A stretch of DNA of 38,073 nt, taken from Thermodesulfobacteriota bacterium (GTDB taxonomy: Bacteria; Desulfobacterota; Thermodesulfobacteria; Thermodesulfobacteriales; Thermodesulfobacteriaceae). The notes under the pieces are model-generated. The model had not been told where the DNA came from, did not search any database, and saw only the letters and a list, made by a program, of their open reading frames with translations. Where the stretch lies: positions 1 through 38,073 of the forward strand of contig JAUQQL010000012.1 of assembly GCA_030578315.1 (NCBI GenBank). Direction: 5' to 3'. The stretch's first letter is position 1. Each line of letters begins with the position of its first letter. This document shows, piece after piece, positions 24,181 through 33,505 of the stretch. Made by a program: the position numbers and the translations under genes.

Positions 24181-24401
24181 ATGAAATTTCTGGTTTTGGG
24201 AAATTTTTAATTATTTTAGGAGCTGTAATTATAGCTTTGGGAGTTTTGTTAACTTTTCTTCCAAAAGTTCCCTATATAGGAAAACTTCCTGGAGATATTT
24301 ACATAAAAAAAGGTAATTTTACTTTTTATTTTCCTTTGGCTACTTCTATTTTAGTAAGTATTATTTTAACCATAATTCTGAATTTATTATTCAGAAAATA
24401 A
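24177..24401 (+). CDS. DUF2905 small membrane protein
   Basis: Seventy-four residues with two membrane helices (about 8-28 and 50-71) and the family signature LPGDIYIKKGNFTFYFPLATS between them. This matches DUF2905, a widespread family with no known function. The ATG overlaps the DUF72 stop (ATGA) and a GGAGG lies just upstream inside that gene. Confidence 0.88.
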   Translation: MNEISGFGKFLIILGAVIIALGVLLTFLPKVPYIGKLPGDIYIKKGNFTFYFPLATSILVSIILTIILNLLFRK

Positions 24402-24483
24402 AAAATTTCCAAAAGTATTGCTAAAACTTAAAAAGATAATATTTTTAAAAAAATTTTTAAACTGTAAAAAGGAGAAAAGGGGG

Positions 24484-25551
24484 ATGGAGATAGAAATTAA
24501 TCTTGCACCTGAAGAATTTAAAAGAACCTCTGAGCTTAAATTTCTTCCTTTTGGTAAAATTTTTACTCCTCATATGTTTATAATGAAGTACGATGAAGAT
24601 AAAGGCTGGCATTCTCCCAAAATTTGCCCTTTTTCTAATATAGAACTTCATCCAGCGGCTATAGTGCTTCACTATGCTCAGACAGTTTTTGAGGGACTTA
24701 AAGCTTATTGGGGGGTGGATGGTAAGATAAGGCTTTTTAGAGTTTGGGACCATATTAACCGGCTTAATTGTTCTGCAGAAAGAATGTGTATTCCTACTTT
24801 GGAACCCAAGCTTGTTTTTGAAGCTATTAAAACTTTGGTTTTAATAGATAAAAACTGGATTCCTAGAGAAAAGGGTTCAGCACTTTACATAAGGCCTTTT
24901 ATTTTTGCTACTGAAGGAACTCTAGGTTTAAAGGTCAGTCGAGAATATCTTTTTGTAATTATTGCTTCTCCTGTGGGAGCGTATTATAAAGAAGGTTTTA
25001 ACCCTATAAAAATTTATGTTACTGAACAGTACATTAGAGCTTGTCCAGGAGGAACCGGAGAGGTAAAAACTGGTGGAAATTATGCAGCAAGTCTCAAAGC
25101 CCAAGAGATAGCGCAGAATAAAGGATATACTCAAGTCTTATGGCTTGATGCTATAGAAAGAAGGTATGTTGAAGAAGTGGGGAGTATGAACATATTTTTT
25201 TATTTTGAAAACGAACTTACAACCCCTATGCTTAGTGGTTCAATTTTGCCAGGTATAACTAGAGATTCGGTTCTTAAGCTAGCTTCTGTTTTAGGTTTTT
25301 CTGTCACAGAAAGAAAAATAGCTATAGAAGAGGTTATAGAGGGAATTGAAAAGGGAACTTTAAAAGAATGTTTTGGAACTGGAACTGCAGCAGTAATTAC
25401 TCCTGTGGGGAAGATTTTTTATAGAAACAAAGATTATACGATTAACCGTGGAGAAACAGGAGAGGTAACGAAACTTTTTTTTGAACGTATTACAGGTATT
25501 CAATACGGAGAAACGGAAGACCTTTTTAATTGGACTACTCTTTTGGAGTAA
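24484..25551 (+). CDS. ilvE: Branched-chain amino acid aminotransferase
   Basis: A fold-type IV PLP enzyme that makes or degrades Leu, Ile and Val by transamination with glutamate. Signatures include HYAQTVFEGLKAYWG, RLFRVWDHINRL, the PLP-lysine region GEVKTGGNYAASLKAQEIA and VLWLDAIERRYVEEVGSMN. I chose the ATG at 24484, which follows GGAGAAAAGGGGG, over an upstream TTG at 24418 that would add 22 unlikely residues. This gives 355 residues, normal for the long BCAT subtype. The 82 bases between DUF2905 and this ATG hold no other gene. Confidence 0.93.
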   Translation: MEIEINLAPEEFKRTSELKFLPFGKIFTPHMFIMKYDEDKGWHSPKICPFSNIELHPAAIVLHYAQTVFEGLKAYWGVDGKIRLFRVWDHINRLNCSAERMCIPTLEPKLVFEAIKTLVLIDKNWIPREKGSALYIRPFIFATEGTLGLKVSREYLFVIIASPVGAYYKEGFNPIKIYVTEQYIRACPGGTGEVKTGGNYAASLKAQEIAQNKGYTQVLWLDAIERRYVEEVGSMNIFFYFENELTTPMLSGSILPGITRDSVLKLASVLGFSVTERKIAIEEVIEGIEKGTLKECFGTGTAAVITPVGKIFYRNKDYTINRGETGEVTKLFFERITGIQYGETEDLFNWTTLLE

Positions 25552-25580
25552 AAAGAATTAAAATAAAGAATTAAAATGAT

Positions 25581-26027
25581 TTAAAAATCTACAATCTTTT
25601 TAGCTTTAGCAAGTTCTCGATAAAGAGAAACTGCTTTGTCAAGTTCTAAATCAGCTGCTTCTTCCAACCCCTTATCTCTTAAAACCTGGCTTCTTGCCAT
25701 GTAAGAAGCGGTATAAGTAGGGTCAAGTTCTATGGCTCTGGTAAAGAGTTCTAAAGCTTGGTCTAAGTCTTTTTTGCGATAATAAACTTGCCCAAGTCTG
25801 TAATAAAGTCTTGCATTTTCAGGTTCTAAATTTAAGGCTAATTTTAAATCTTTCTCTGCTAGTTCTATTTCCCCTTTTTGTAAATAAATTACAGCTCTAG
25901 CTTCCAAAGCTTTAATATGTTGAGGTTTCAAAGAAAGCACTTGATTAAAAAATTCCAAAGCTTTATCAAAATTTTTTAAAGTTAAAAGTCTTGCTCCTTC
26001 TAAAAAAAGTTCCTCTATTTCGTTCAA
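25581..26027 (-). CDS. Tetratricopeptide (TPR) repeat protein
   Basis: About four TPR units are visible, with the usual small and large residue pattern (ALEFFNQVLSLKPQHIKALEA, LALNLEPENARLYYRLGQVY and ALELFTRAIELDPTYTASYM). TPRs are protein-binding scaffolds; there is no signal peptide, so it is probably cytoplasmic. I chose the TTG at 26027 because a GAGGTGA ribosome binding site lies at the right distance; the nearer ATG at 26034 is out of frame. The partner is unknown. It is divergent from pgi. Confidence 0.85.
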   Translation of the reverse strand: MNEIEELFLEGARLLTLKNFDKALEFFNQVLSLKPQHIKALEARAVIYLQKGEIELAEKDLKLALNLEPENARLYYRLGQVYYRKKDLDQALELFTRAIELDPTYTASYMARSQVLRDKGLEEAADLELDKAVSLYRELAKAKKIVDF

Positions 26028-26078
26028 AGTCCATCACCTCATCTTTTATTTTTATTTATTTTACTTCAAATTTTGAGG

Positions 26079-26107
26079 TTGTGAAGAGAAAGTCTCTGTG
26101 CTATAAT
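26079..26107 (+). promoter_or_regulatory. Promoter of the pgi-hemB-rlpA-rnc-era run
   Basis: TTGTGA (26079-26084) and a perfect TATAAT (26102-26107) are separated by 17 bases. The start near 26114 gives a 35-base leader with the ribosome binding site AAAAGGGG before the ATG at 26149. Confidence 0.6.
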
Positions 26108-26148
26108 GAAATTTAAATTTTTTTAAATAAATCTAAAAGGGGAAACGC

Positions 26149-27864
26149 ATGGAAAGGCCTCCGATTATAAAAAAGGTGATTAAAACTTTTGGTAGGATAA
26201 AAAGACCTTCTTCTTTGTCTTCTGAAGAAAAACAAAAGATTTTAACGAGACTTTTTCAAAAGGATGCTTCTATTTTTTCTTCAGACCAGGAGATCCAGGA
26301 AAAAATTAAAAAAAGGCTTGACTGGATAGATGGTCCTAAGTATATTAAGCCTAAACTTATAGAATTTCAAAATTTTGCTGAGGAGGTTAAAAAAAATTTT
26401 TCTCATATAGTCTGGTGTGGAATGGGAGGCTCTGCCCTTTTTCCTTTGGTTCTTTCTCAAGTCCTTGGGTCAAGAGAAGATTATCCTTCTTTTTTTGTGT
26501 TAGATACTAATGATCCTGAGATTATAAGTAAAGTTGAAAAGTTTCCTTTAGAAAAAACTTTGTTTTTTATAGTTTCTAAGTCAGGAACTACAGTAGAAAC
26601 CCTTTCCCATCTAAAATATTTTTGGAAAAAAGTTTCTGAGATAAAAAAATATCCTGGAGAAAATTTTTGTGCCTTAACTGACCCCGGTTCTCCTCTAGAA
26701 GAAGAGGCTAAAAAACTTGGTTTTAGAAAAATTTTTGCTCATCCTCCTTTTGTAGGAGGGCGTTACGCTGCTCTAACGGAGATAGGGTTTTTACCAGCTG
26801 CTCTCTTAGGTTTAGATCTTTTTAAAGCTATAAAGTATGCAGAAAATATGTATATTTCTTGTACTCCGGATATTCATTGGGACTATAATTTAGCTTCAAG
26901 CTTAGCAGAATTTTTAATAGAAAACTACATTCAAGGAAAGGACAAGCTTACTTTTATTACTGACCCACTTTTGTCTCCTTTTTCTATGTGGCTGGAGCAA
27001 CTTGTGGCAGAAAGTTTAGGAAAGGAACTCACAGGAATAGTTCCAATAGTGGCTGAATCTCCAGGTTCCCCTACAGTTTATGGTACAGATAGGTGCTTTG
27101 TATATTTCACTTTAAGAGGAAGAGAAAGAATTTATCAAAGATTGATAACTGAACTTAAAGAAAACGGTTTTCCAGTAAAAAGTTTCTTTTTTGAGGACCG
27201 GTATGAAATTTTTGCTGAAGCTTTTAGATGGATGGTAGCTGTTGCTCTTTGTGGATATTTTTTGAGTTTAAACCCTTTTGACGAGCCAGATGTGGTTCTA
27301 TCTAAACAGAAAACCAAAGAACTTTTGGAAAAATTTTCTCAAACTCAAGATTTTGGAATAGAATTTTACTTAGATGAAGAAACAGAAATAGGATTTTACT
27401 ATCAAGAACCGGTTAAACTTGAATATCCAAGGTTTTCTGCGCTTCTTAAAAAACACTTAAGTGACCTTTCTCCGTGGAGTTATGTAGGTTTTTTAGCTTA
27501 TCTTCCTGAAGATCCCGAAGTTAAGGAATTTTTTAGAGATTTAAGAACCTTGGTTAGAGAAAAGAAAAACTGTAGTACTGTTTTTGGTTTTGGTCCAAGG
27601 TATCTTCATTCTACAGGACAACTTTTTAAAGGTGGTCCAATTTTGGCACGTTTTTTGATTTTTACTCGTAGAGGAAGAAAAGAGGAACAAGTGATTCCTG
27701 GTGAAAAGTACACTTTTTGGGACCAGCAGTTTGCTCAGGCTTACGGAGACTTTAAAGCCCTTTGTGAAAGGGGAAAACCTACTATTATGATTCACTTAAC
27801 TGAAAACTATAAGGAAGATCTTAAAAAGTTTTACTTGCTTTTAGAGAAAGCTTTAATTTTTTAA
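26149..27864 (+). CDS. pgi: Glucose-6-phosphate isomerase (TAL-PGI-related type)
   Basis: The enzyme interconverts glucose-6-phosphate and fructose-6-phosphate. Two SIS domains are present: the first has [12 protein letters not shown] and the phosphate-binding [34 protein letters not shown] and [13 protein letters not shown] follow in the second. The C-terminal part carries [17 protein letters not shown], which is typical of the isomerase half of bifunctional transaldolase-isomerase proteins. The transaldolase half is absent here. At 571 residues it is a free-standing version of that subtype. It links the glycogen cassette upstream to glycolysis in function. It is the first gene of a long forward run. 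Confidence 0.88.
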   Translation: MERPPIIKKVIKTFGRIKRPSSLSSEEKQKILTRLFQKDASIFSSDQEIQEKIKKRLDWIDGPKYIKPKLIEFQNFAEEVKKNFSHIVWCGMGGSALFPLVLSQVLGSREDYPSFFVLDTNDPEIISKVEKFPLEKTLFFIVSKSGTTVETLSHLKYFWKKVSEIKKYPGENFCALTDPGSPLEEEAKKLGFRKIFAHPPFVGGRYAALTEIGFLPAALLGLDLFKAIKYAENMYISCTPDIHWDYNLASSLAEFLIENYIQGKDKLTFITDPLLSPFSMWLEQLVAESLGKELTGIVPIVAESPGSPTVYGTDRCFVYFTLRGRERIYQRLITELKENGFPVKSFFFEDRYEIFAEAFRWMVAVALCGYFLSLNPFDEPDVVLSKQKTKELLEKFSQTQDFGIEFYLDEETEIGFYYQEPVKLEYPRFSALLKKHLSDLSPWSYVGFLAYLPEDPEVKEFFRDLRTLVREKKNCSTVFGFGPRYLHSTGQLFKGGPILARFLIFTRRGRKEEQVIPGEKYTFWDQQFAQAYGDFKALCERGKPTIMIHLTENYKEDLKKFYLLLEKALIF

Positions 27865-27883
27865 AAAGGAGAGCTACAAGGTT

Positions 27884-28867
27884 ATGCTTTTTCCTGAATA
27901 TCGTGCTAGAAGACTTAGAAGAACAGAAAATTTGAGGTCCTTGGTTAGAGAGACTCACCTTACGGTTGATGATTTAATCTACCCTCTTTTTATATGTGAG
28001 GGAGAAAAAGTAAAACAAGAAGTAAAGTCTATGCCAGGAGTTTATCGGTTTTCTTTAGATACTCTCATTGATGAAGTAATCTCAGTTTTGGAACTTGGGA
28101 TTAAAGCTGTTCTTCTTTTTGGAATACCTTCTAAAAAGGATGAAATAGGAGGTTCAGCTTTTGCAAGTGATGGAATTATTCAAAGGGCAGTAAAAACTCT
28201 TAAAGAAAAATTCCCTGAGCTTGTAGTGATAACTGATGTTTGTTTATGTGAATATACTTCTCACGGACACTGTGGCATTGTTAGAAATGGTGAAATAGAT
28301 AACGACTTAACGCTTGAGCAGTTGGCAAGGATTGCGGTATCTCATGCCAAGGCAGGAGCAGATATAGTAGCTCCTTCTGACATGATGGATGGAAGAGTTG
28401 CAAGAATTAGAGAAGCTCTTGATGAAGCTGGATTTGTACAAGTAGCTATTATGAGCTATGCAGTAAAGTACTGCTCAGCTTTTTATGGACCTTTTAGAGA
28501 AGCTGTTGATTCAGCTCCTAAGTTTGGAGACAGAAAGTCTTATCAAATGGACCCAGCAAACAGTCGCGAAGCTTTAAGAGAAGCTTATTTAGATATTGAA
28601 GAAGGAGCAGATATCATTATGGTAAAACCTGCCCTTCCATATCTAGATATAGTTAAAATGTTAAGAGAAGAATTTAACTATCCTATTGCAGTTTATCAAG
28701 TAAGTGGAGAATACGCTATGATAAAAGCTGCTTCTCAAATGGGCTGGCTTGACGAAGAAAAAGTTATTTGGGAAACTTTGCTTTCTATTAAAAGAGCTGG
28801 AGCTGACCTTATAATTACTTACTTTGCCAAAAAAGCTGCAGAATTGATTTTGAAAAGGGGGAAATGA
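27884..28867 (+). CDS. hemB: Delta-aminolevulinic acid dehydratase (porphobilinogen synthase)
   Basis: HemB condenses two aminolevulinates into porphobilinogen in tetrapyrrole synthesis. The zinc-binding cysteines are in [14 protein letters not shown]. The two active-site lysines are in [19 protein letters not shown] and [14 protein letters not shown]. The N-terminal [17 protein letters not shown] and the end [15 protein letters not shown] are also typical. At 327 residues it is complete, and is the zinc-dependent type. The stop overlaps the rlpA start by 4 bases (ATGA). Confidence 0.97.
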   Translation: MLFPEYRARRLRRTENLRSLVRETHLTVDDLIYPLFICEGEKVKQEVKSMPGVYRFSLDTLIDEVISVLELGIKAVLLFGIPSKKDEIGGSAFASDGIIQRAVKTLKEKFPELVVITDVCLCEYTSHGHCGIVRNGEIDNDLTLEQLARIAVSHAKAGADIVAPSDMMDGRVARIREALDEAGFVQVAIMSYAVKYCSAFYGPFREAVDSAPKFGDRKSYQMDPANSREALREAYLDIEEGADIIMVKPALPYLDIVKMLREEFNYPIAVYQVSGEYAMIKAASQMGWLDEEKVIWETLLSIKRAGADLIITYFAKKAAELILKRGK

Positions 28868-29598
28868 AAAAAAACTTTTTAATTTTTTGGGGGATTTTTT
28901 TATTTGTAAGTTGTGCAAGGCCTGTAAAAGAAGTAAGTTCTATTTCTACTCCTGTTCCTGGGTGGCTTAAACCATACACTATAAATGGAAAAACTTACTA
29001 TCCCTTACCTTCAGCTGAAGGATATGAAGAAACATGTATAGCTTCTTGGTACGGACCTGGTTTTCACGGAAAAGAGGCAGCAAGTGGAGATATTTACAAT
29101 ATGTATGAGTATACTGCAGCTCATAAAATTTTACCTATTGGAACATATATTTTGGTAACCAATTTAGAAAATGGAAAACAGTTAGTGGTGAGAATTAACG
29201 ACCGTGGTCCTTTTGTGGAAGACCGGTGTATAGATTTAAGTTACGCATCTGCTAAAGCTCTTGGTATGATAGGAAAAGGACTAACTCGAGTAAAGATTGT
29301 AGCTCTTAGTGAGGGAGAAAGAATAGGGGATCAAATTGTTTATCGTAATAAGCCTAATATAAAATTTAACAACTTTTATCTTCAAGTAGGAGCTTTTAAA
29401 TATTATAGTAATGCTTTAAGTTTAAAAATGAAATTAGAAAAGGAATTTGAAAGAGTGGAAATAGAACCTTATTATAAAAACGGAACCACTTTTTACCGAG
29501 TGCAGGTTTATTTAACAAATGAATTGAATTTAGCTTTTAAACTTGCCGAAAACTTAAAAAGCTACAAGTTTAAAAGAGCTTTTTTAGTAGCTAAATAA
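28864..29598 (+). CDS. rlpA: RlpA-like lipoprotein with DPBB and SPOR domains
   Basis: A lipoprotein signal with a lipobox ending at Cys17 (FVSC) targets it to the envelope. The double-psi beta-barrel domain (about 55-150) has [19 protein letters not shown], the catalytic-type Asp in [10 protein letters not shown] and the segment [13 protein letters not shown]. The C-terminal SPOR domain (about 170-244, [20 protein letters not shown]) binds denuded peptidoglycan at the division septum. RlpA proteins cleave or bind such glycan strands. It is coupled to hemB by a 4-base overlap. Confidence 0.93.
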   Translation: MKKNFLIFWGIFLFVSCARPVKEVSSISTPVPGWLKPYTINGKTYYPLPSAEGYEETCIASWYGPGFHGKEAASGDIYNMYEYTAAHKILPIGTYILVTNLENGKQLVVRINDRGPFVEDRCIDLSYASAKALGMIGKGLTRVKIVALSEGERIGDQIVYRNKPNIKFNNFYLQVGAFKYYSNALSLKMKLEKEFERVEIEPYYKNGTTFYRVQVYLTNELNLAFKLAENLKSYKFKRAFLVAK

Positions 29599-29604
29599 AA
29601 AGTC

Positions 29605-30309
29605 ATGGAAAAAGATCTTTCCGAATTTGAAAGTCTTTTAGGGATTTCTTTTAAAAACAAAGAGCTTTTAAAGACTGCCCTTACTCATCGGTCTTATCGT
29701 GTAAGTCATAAAAGTGAGGTTAAGGAGGATAATGAAAGACTTGAATTTTTGGGGGATGCGGTCTTAAACCTTTGTAGTTCCATTTGGGTTTTTTCCAAGT
29801 ATCCTTTAGAGTCCGAAGGAGAACTAAGTAAGAAAAGAGCGTATCTTGTATGTAAAGAAACTTTAATAAAAATAGCTGAAAGATTGAAACTTATGAATTA
29901 TATTTTTTTAGGAAAAAGAGAAGAGAAACTAGATCTAAAAAGCAAATATAATATAGCAGGGAGAACTGTTGAAGCTTTAATTGGAGCCATTTTTCTTGAA
30001 AGAGGTTTTGAAGAAACTTGTGAAAAAATTAAAACTTGGTTTAAACCTTATCTTGTTCAACTTTCAAAAAGGTCCTTTAAGGACTATAAAACTCAGCTTC
30101 AGGAATGGAGTCAAAAAGAACTAGGGATAAGTCCTTTTTATAAAGTATTAAAGATTAGTGGCCCTCCTCATAAGCCATGTTTTGAGGTTGAAGTGTGGTT
30201 AGGAGAAGAAGTTTTAGCCAGAGCAAGAGGAAATTCTAAAAAAGATGCTGAAACTCTCGCAGCTAAAAAAGCTTTGAAGATTGTGAAAAAAAATGGAAAA
30301 AGAAGCTAG
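29605..30309 (+). CDS. rnc: Ribonuclease III
   Basis: RNase III cuts double-stranded RNA, including rRNA precursors. The signature NERLEFLGDAVL (43-54) supplies catalytic acidic residues, and the second acidic cluster lies in VEALIGAIFLERG (about 113-125). The C-terminal dsRNA-binding domain (from about 155) includes YKTQLQEWSQKELG and the final SKKDAETLAAKKAL. The 234-residue length is normal. No clear ribosome binding site is visible. It overlaps era by 17 bases, the classical rnc-era pairing. Confidence 0.96.
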   Translation: MEKDLSEFESLLGISFKNKELLKTALTHRSYRVSHKSEVKEDNERLEFLGDAVLNLCSSIWVFSKYPLESEGELSKKRAYLVCKETLIKIAERLKLMNYIFLGKREEKLDLKSKYNIAGRTVEALIGAIFLERGFEETCEKIKTWFKPYLVQLSKRSFKDYKTQLQEWSQKELGISPFYKVLKISGPPHKPCFEVEVWLGEEVLARARGNSKKDAETLAAKKALKIVKKNGKRS

Positions 30310-31222
30310 AAAAGAAGGTGAACCTAAGACTAAAGCAGGGTTTGTAGCTATAATAGGTCTTCCTAATGTTGGAAAGTCAACTCTTTTGAATCAAATTATT
30401 GGCACCAAAGTAAGTATTGTAAGCCCTAAACCTCAAACTACTTGGTTTAATGTAAAAGGGGTTTTAACCAGAAATAATTGTCAAATTATTTTCGTAGACA
30501 CTCCAGGAATTCACGATGCTAAGTCTTTGTTTAATCAACTTATGGTGGAATCAGCTTTGAAAGCTTTACAAGAGGTAGATATAGTATTGTGGGTTATGGA
30601 TGTGACTCATCGTCCAAAAGAAGAAGAAAAAATATTAGAAATTATTAAAAAAACTAACAAACCTACTATTTTAGTTTTAAACAAAATTGACCTTATAAAA
30701 AAATCTGAACTTTTACCTCTTATAGATTACTTTTCTAAACTTCATGAATTTCAAGCTATTATTCCTATATCTGCTTTAAAAAGAGATGGACTTGAGTTGG
30801 TAGTAGAAGAAATTATTAAACTTTTACCTGAAGGTCCTTTTTATTATGACCCTTCTCAAATTACCGATTTACCTTTAAGACTTCTGATAGCAGAAATTAT
30901 AAGGGAAAAGATCTTTTTAAATACTTATCAAGAAGTACCTTATTCGGCAACAGTAAAATTAGAAGAATTAAGAGAAGAACCGGAAAAGAATCTTATCTTT
31001 GTTCAAGCAACTATTTTTATCGAAAGAGAATCTCAAAAAGGTATTATTATTGGAAAAGGCGGAAGAATGCTTAAAAAAATTGGAACTCTTGCTCGTGAAG
31101 AACTTGAATTTTTGCTCGGAAAAAAGGTTTACTTAGAGCTTTGGGTTAAGTCCCTTAAAGGTTGGAAGGAAAGCGAGACTTCTCTCAAAAAAGTAGGTTT
31201 TCCTGTTTTTGAAAAAGTTTAA
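30293..31222 (+). CDS. era: GTPase Era
   Basis: Era binds the 3' end of 16S rRNA and helps mature the 30S subunit. The G1 motif GLPNVGKS (22-29), G3 DTPG (about 72-75) and G4 NKID (about 137-140) are intact. The C-terminal KH domain carries GIIIGKGGRMLKKIG. At 309 residues it is complete, with a few extra charged residues at the N-terminus. It is the last gene of the forward run and converges with dprA; I see no strong terminator in the 22 bases between them. Confidence 0.96.
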   Translation: MEKEARKEGEPKTKAGFVAIIGLPNVGKSTLLNQIIGTKVSIVSPKPQTTWFNVKGVLTRNNCQIIFVDTPGIHDAKSLFNQLMVESALKALQEVDIVLWVMDVTHRPKEEEKILEIIKKTNKPTILVLNKIDLIKKSELLPLIDYFSKLHEFQAIIPISALKRDGLELVVEEIIKLLPEGPFYYDPSQITDLPLRLLIAEIIREKIFLNTYQEVPYSATVKLEELREEPEKNLIFVQATIFIERESQKGIIIGKGGRMLKKIGTLAREELEFLLGKKVYLELWVKSLKGWKESETSLKKVGFPVFEKV

Positions 31223-31244
31223 AAACTTTAATTTAGATAGTTTC

Positions 31245-32303
31245 TTAAGTAGGGATTTTATTAACTTGATAGTACTTTCCAGGAAGACTTTTAATAAGTC
31301 CCTTTAGTTCCAGGTCAGTAAGGATAGAAAGAATTTCAAAAAGAGGAAGAGGGACTTCAGAAGTTAATTCCTCTAGGTTTTTAGGGGAGGAAGAAATCAA
31401 CTTTAAAATTTCTTTTTCTTTGGGGGAAAGCTTTACTTCAAAAATTTCACAAACTTGACTTGCTTTTTCATACTTCCATCCCAGACATTCCATAAGTTCT
31501 TGAGGGGAAGTCACTAGAGTTGCTCCCTCTTTTAAAAGGAAATGAGTCCCCTCACTTTGAGAAGAAAAAATACTTCCTGGAACAGCAAAAACTTCAATAC
31601 CTTGAGCTAAAGCCCACTTAGCAGTAATTATAGTTCCACTTTTTCTACCTGCTTCAATAATTAAAACGCCCTTACTTAGTCCACTTATTATTCTATTTCT
31701 GCGAGGAAAATTTTCTGGTCTAGGTTTAGTTCCGAAGGGATATTCAGAAATAAGTGCTCCTCCTTTTTCTACGATCTCAGTATATAGCCATCGGTTTTCA
31801 GCTGGATAAACTACATCAAGTCCACATCCAAGAACCCCTATAGTATAACCCTTTACTTCTAAACAACTTTTGTGAACAATAGTATCTATTCCACGAGCCA
31901 ATCCAGAAACTATTCCTATTCCATTTTTTCCTAAAAAACTTGTAAACTGACAAGCTACTTCTTTACCATAAGAAGTAGGTTTTCTTGAACCTACTATAGC
32001 TAAAAAAGGCTTTGAAAGGTCAAGATTTCCTTTTACATAAAGAAATAAAGGAGGATAAGGAATGTTTCTTAAAGCTACAGGAAATTCTGAGTCGTAATAA
32101 AATAAAATTTTAATTTTTTCTTTTTTAGCCTTTTTTATTTCTTCTTCTGCTATCTTTACAAGCTCTTCAGATTTTAATTTTTTCTCTTCTAAAATTTTAA
32201 GAATTTCCGTCTTATTTTCCCAGAATTTAAGCAATTTCAAGAAATTTGGTTCTTTAAGGTAAAGACCTAACCAAAGTAATTTTTCATTCCTAGAATTATT
32301 CAT
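31245..32303 (-). CDS. dprA: DNA processing protein DprA
   Basis: DprA (DNA-protecting protein A/Smf) binds incoming single-stranded DNA and loads RecA during natural transformation. The Rossmann-like core contains FLAIVGSRKPTSYGKEV, IVSGLARGIDT, GVLGCGLDVVYPAEN and FPRRNRIISGLSKGVLIIEA. A C-terminal winged-helix (DML1-like) follows from about residue 290. It overlaps the upstream kinase-like gene by 8 bases and is the last gene in the dnaX-ybaB-recR run. The protein appears complete. Confidence 0.95.
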   Translation of the reverse strand: MNNSRNEKLLWLGLYLKEPNFLKLLKFWENKTEILKILEEKKLKSEELVKIAEEEIKKAKKEKIKILFYYDSEFPVALRNIPYPPLFLYVKGNLDLSKPFLAIVGSRKPTSYGKEVACQFTSFLGKNGIGIVSGLARGIDTIVHKSCLEVKGYTIGVLGCGLDVVYPAENRWLYTEIVEKGGALISEYPFGTKPRPENFPRRNRIISGLSKGVLIIEAGRKSGTIITAKWALAQGIEVFAVPGSIFSSQSEGTHFLLKEGATLVTSPQELMECLGWKYEKASQVCEIFEVKLSPKEKEILKLISSSPKNLEELTSEVPLPLFEILSILTDLELKGLIKSLPGKYYQVNKIPT

Positions 32304-32895
32304 AGAAATCTATGCTAATTTTGGTATTTTCTATTTTTAATTTTACCCAATTCTTAAAAAATCTGGAAAGTTTTTGAAGTCTTTTTTTAACTTCCTTTTC
32401 TAAATTTTTGTTTAAAATAATAACTATCCGAGGATAAGGATTTTTATTTAATAAAAATTTTAAATTAGTTTCCTCTTTAAGGGAGGGAAAAATTTCGTAA
32501 GCTATATTACATAAAATACCTCTTAAGAGATTAAGAGGAATTTTTACTTTTAAGTCACTTTTTAAGAGTTTTATTTCTTTGTTTACTTTGTGTTTGAAAG
32601 GTAAAAAATTTTCCCAGAAAAGAAGTTCTTCTTCCAATACTTCTTTTAAATCCCAAGGACCTTCTCGTTCTTCTTTTATTCTATCTAAAACTCCTTTAAC
32701 CTGTTTTTGAATTTTTTGTAAAATTAAAAAAGCTTTATCTATGTGACTGGAAATTTCTTCGGAGCTGATAAAGGCCTTTTTTAGGTATAAAAGTTGAAGG
32801 TGAAACGAAAGAGTTTGCAAGTTCCCATTTAGATTGTGGAAACATCCCTGAATTAATCCTCCTAGAGCTAATCTTTTACAAAAGTCCTTATTCAA
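32296..32895 (-). CDS. Histidine-kinase-like protein without a recognisable ATP-binding domain
   Basis: A 199-residue protein that I do not recognise as a named family. Its N-terminus LIQGCFHNLNGNLQTLSFHL looks like a HisKA-type H-box helix with His20 in the phospho-acceptor position. It continues in a helical hairpin to about residue 75. A later helix LLRGILCNIAYEIFPSL resembles the N-box of HATPase domains. None of the glycine-rich G1/G2 boxes needed for ATP binding follows. It may be a phosphotransfer or inhibitor-type relic. It sits tightly between recR (3-base gap) and dprA (8-base overlap), so it is certainly co-transcribed with these DNA-handling genes. Confidence 0.75.
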   Translation of the reverse strand: MNKDFCKRLALGGLIQGCFHNLNGNLQTLSFHLQLLYLKKAFISSEEISSHIDKAFLILQKIQKQVKGVLDRIKEEREGPWDLKEVLEEELLFWENFLPFKHKVNKEIKLLKSDLKVKIPLNLLRGILCNIAYEIFPSLKEETNLKFLLNKNPYPRIVIILNKNLEKEVKKRLQKLSRFFKNWVKLKIENTKISIDFYE

Positions 32896-32898
32896 TTT

Positions 32899-33498
32899 TT
32901 ATTTTCCTTGTAAAATTTCTCTTCCTTGTAAGGCTTTTTTAAGGGTTAAAGGATCAACAAACTGTAAGTCCATTCCCATAGGGATACCACAAGCAATTTT
33001 AGTTACTTTTACAGGAATATTTTTAAGGTTTTCTAGAATATAAGAAGCTGTAATTTCTCCATTTACCGTAGGAGATAAGGCAATTATAACTTCCTTTACA
33101 TCTTTAACTTTAATCAAATAAAAAAGAAAATCTAACCCCAATTCTTTTGGACCAATTCCTTCTTTAGGGGATAGCAAGTAATGCAAAACGAAGTAAAGTC
33201 CGTTATAAATCTTTAAACTTTCTATGTTAAAAACACTTATAGGATTTTCAACTATACACAGTATTTCCCTGTTTCTAGAGGAGTCTTTACAAATAAAGCA
33301 AAATTCATCTTCCGAAAGATTTCTGCACAATTTACATAGTTTTAACTTAAAAGGTAACTCTTTTATCAGTTCGCTTAATGTTTCGCAAAGTTCTGGTTTA
33401 GAAAGAAGAAACATACAAATTCTAGTAGCGCTCTTTTCTCCAAGACCAGGAAGTTGAGCAAGAGTTTGAATTAACTTCTTAAGAATTAATGGATACAT
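32899..33498 (-). CDS. recR: Recombination protein RecR
   Basis: RecR works with RecO and RecF to load RecA at gaps. The helix-hairpin-helix LAQLPGLGEKSATRI (13-27), the C4 zinc finger (Cys55, Cys58, Cys67, Cys70) and the Toprim domain (LCIVENPISVFNIE, ALSPTVNGEITASYI) are all in order. The last residues include KVTKIACGIPMGMDLQFVDP, a family signature. It follows ybaB by 7 bases, the conserved dnaX-ybaB-recR order. Confidence 0.96.
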   Translation of the reverse strand: MYPLILKKLIQTLAQLPGLGEKSATRICMFLLSKPELCETLSELIKELPFKLKLCKLCRNLSEDEFCFICKDSSRNREILCIVENPISVFNIESLKIYNGLYFVLHYLLSPKEGIGPKELGLDFLFYLIKVKDVKEVIIALSPTVNGEITASYILENLKNIPVKVTKIACGIPMGMDLQFVDPLTLKKALQGREILQGK

Positions 33499-33505
33499 AA
33501 AGTAT

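Noticed and set aside
24418-24483. Upstream TTG start for ilvE at 24418
   Set aside because: The extra residues are Lys/Leu-rich, unlike the family, and a strong ribosome binding site lies just before the ATG at 24484.
26032-26034. ATG near the TPR gene start
   Set aside because: It is out of frame with the TPR protein and the ribosome binding site abuts it directly; the TTG at 26027 has correct spacing.
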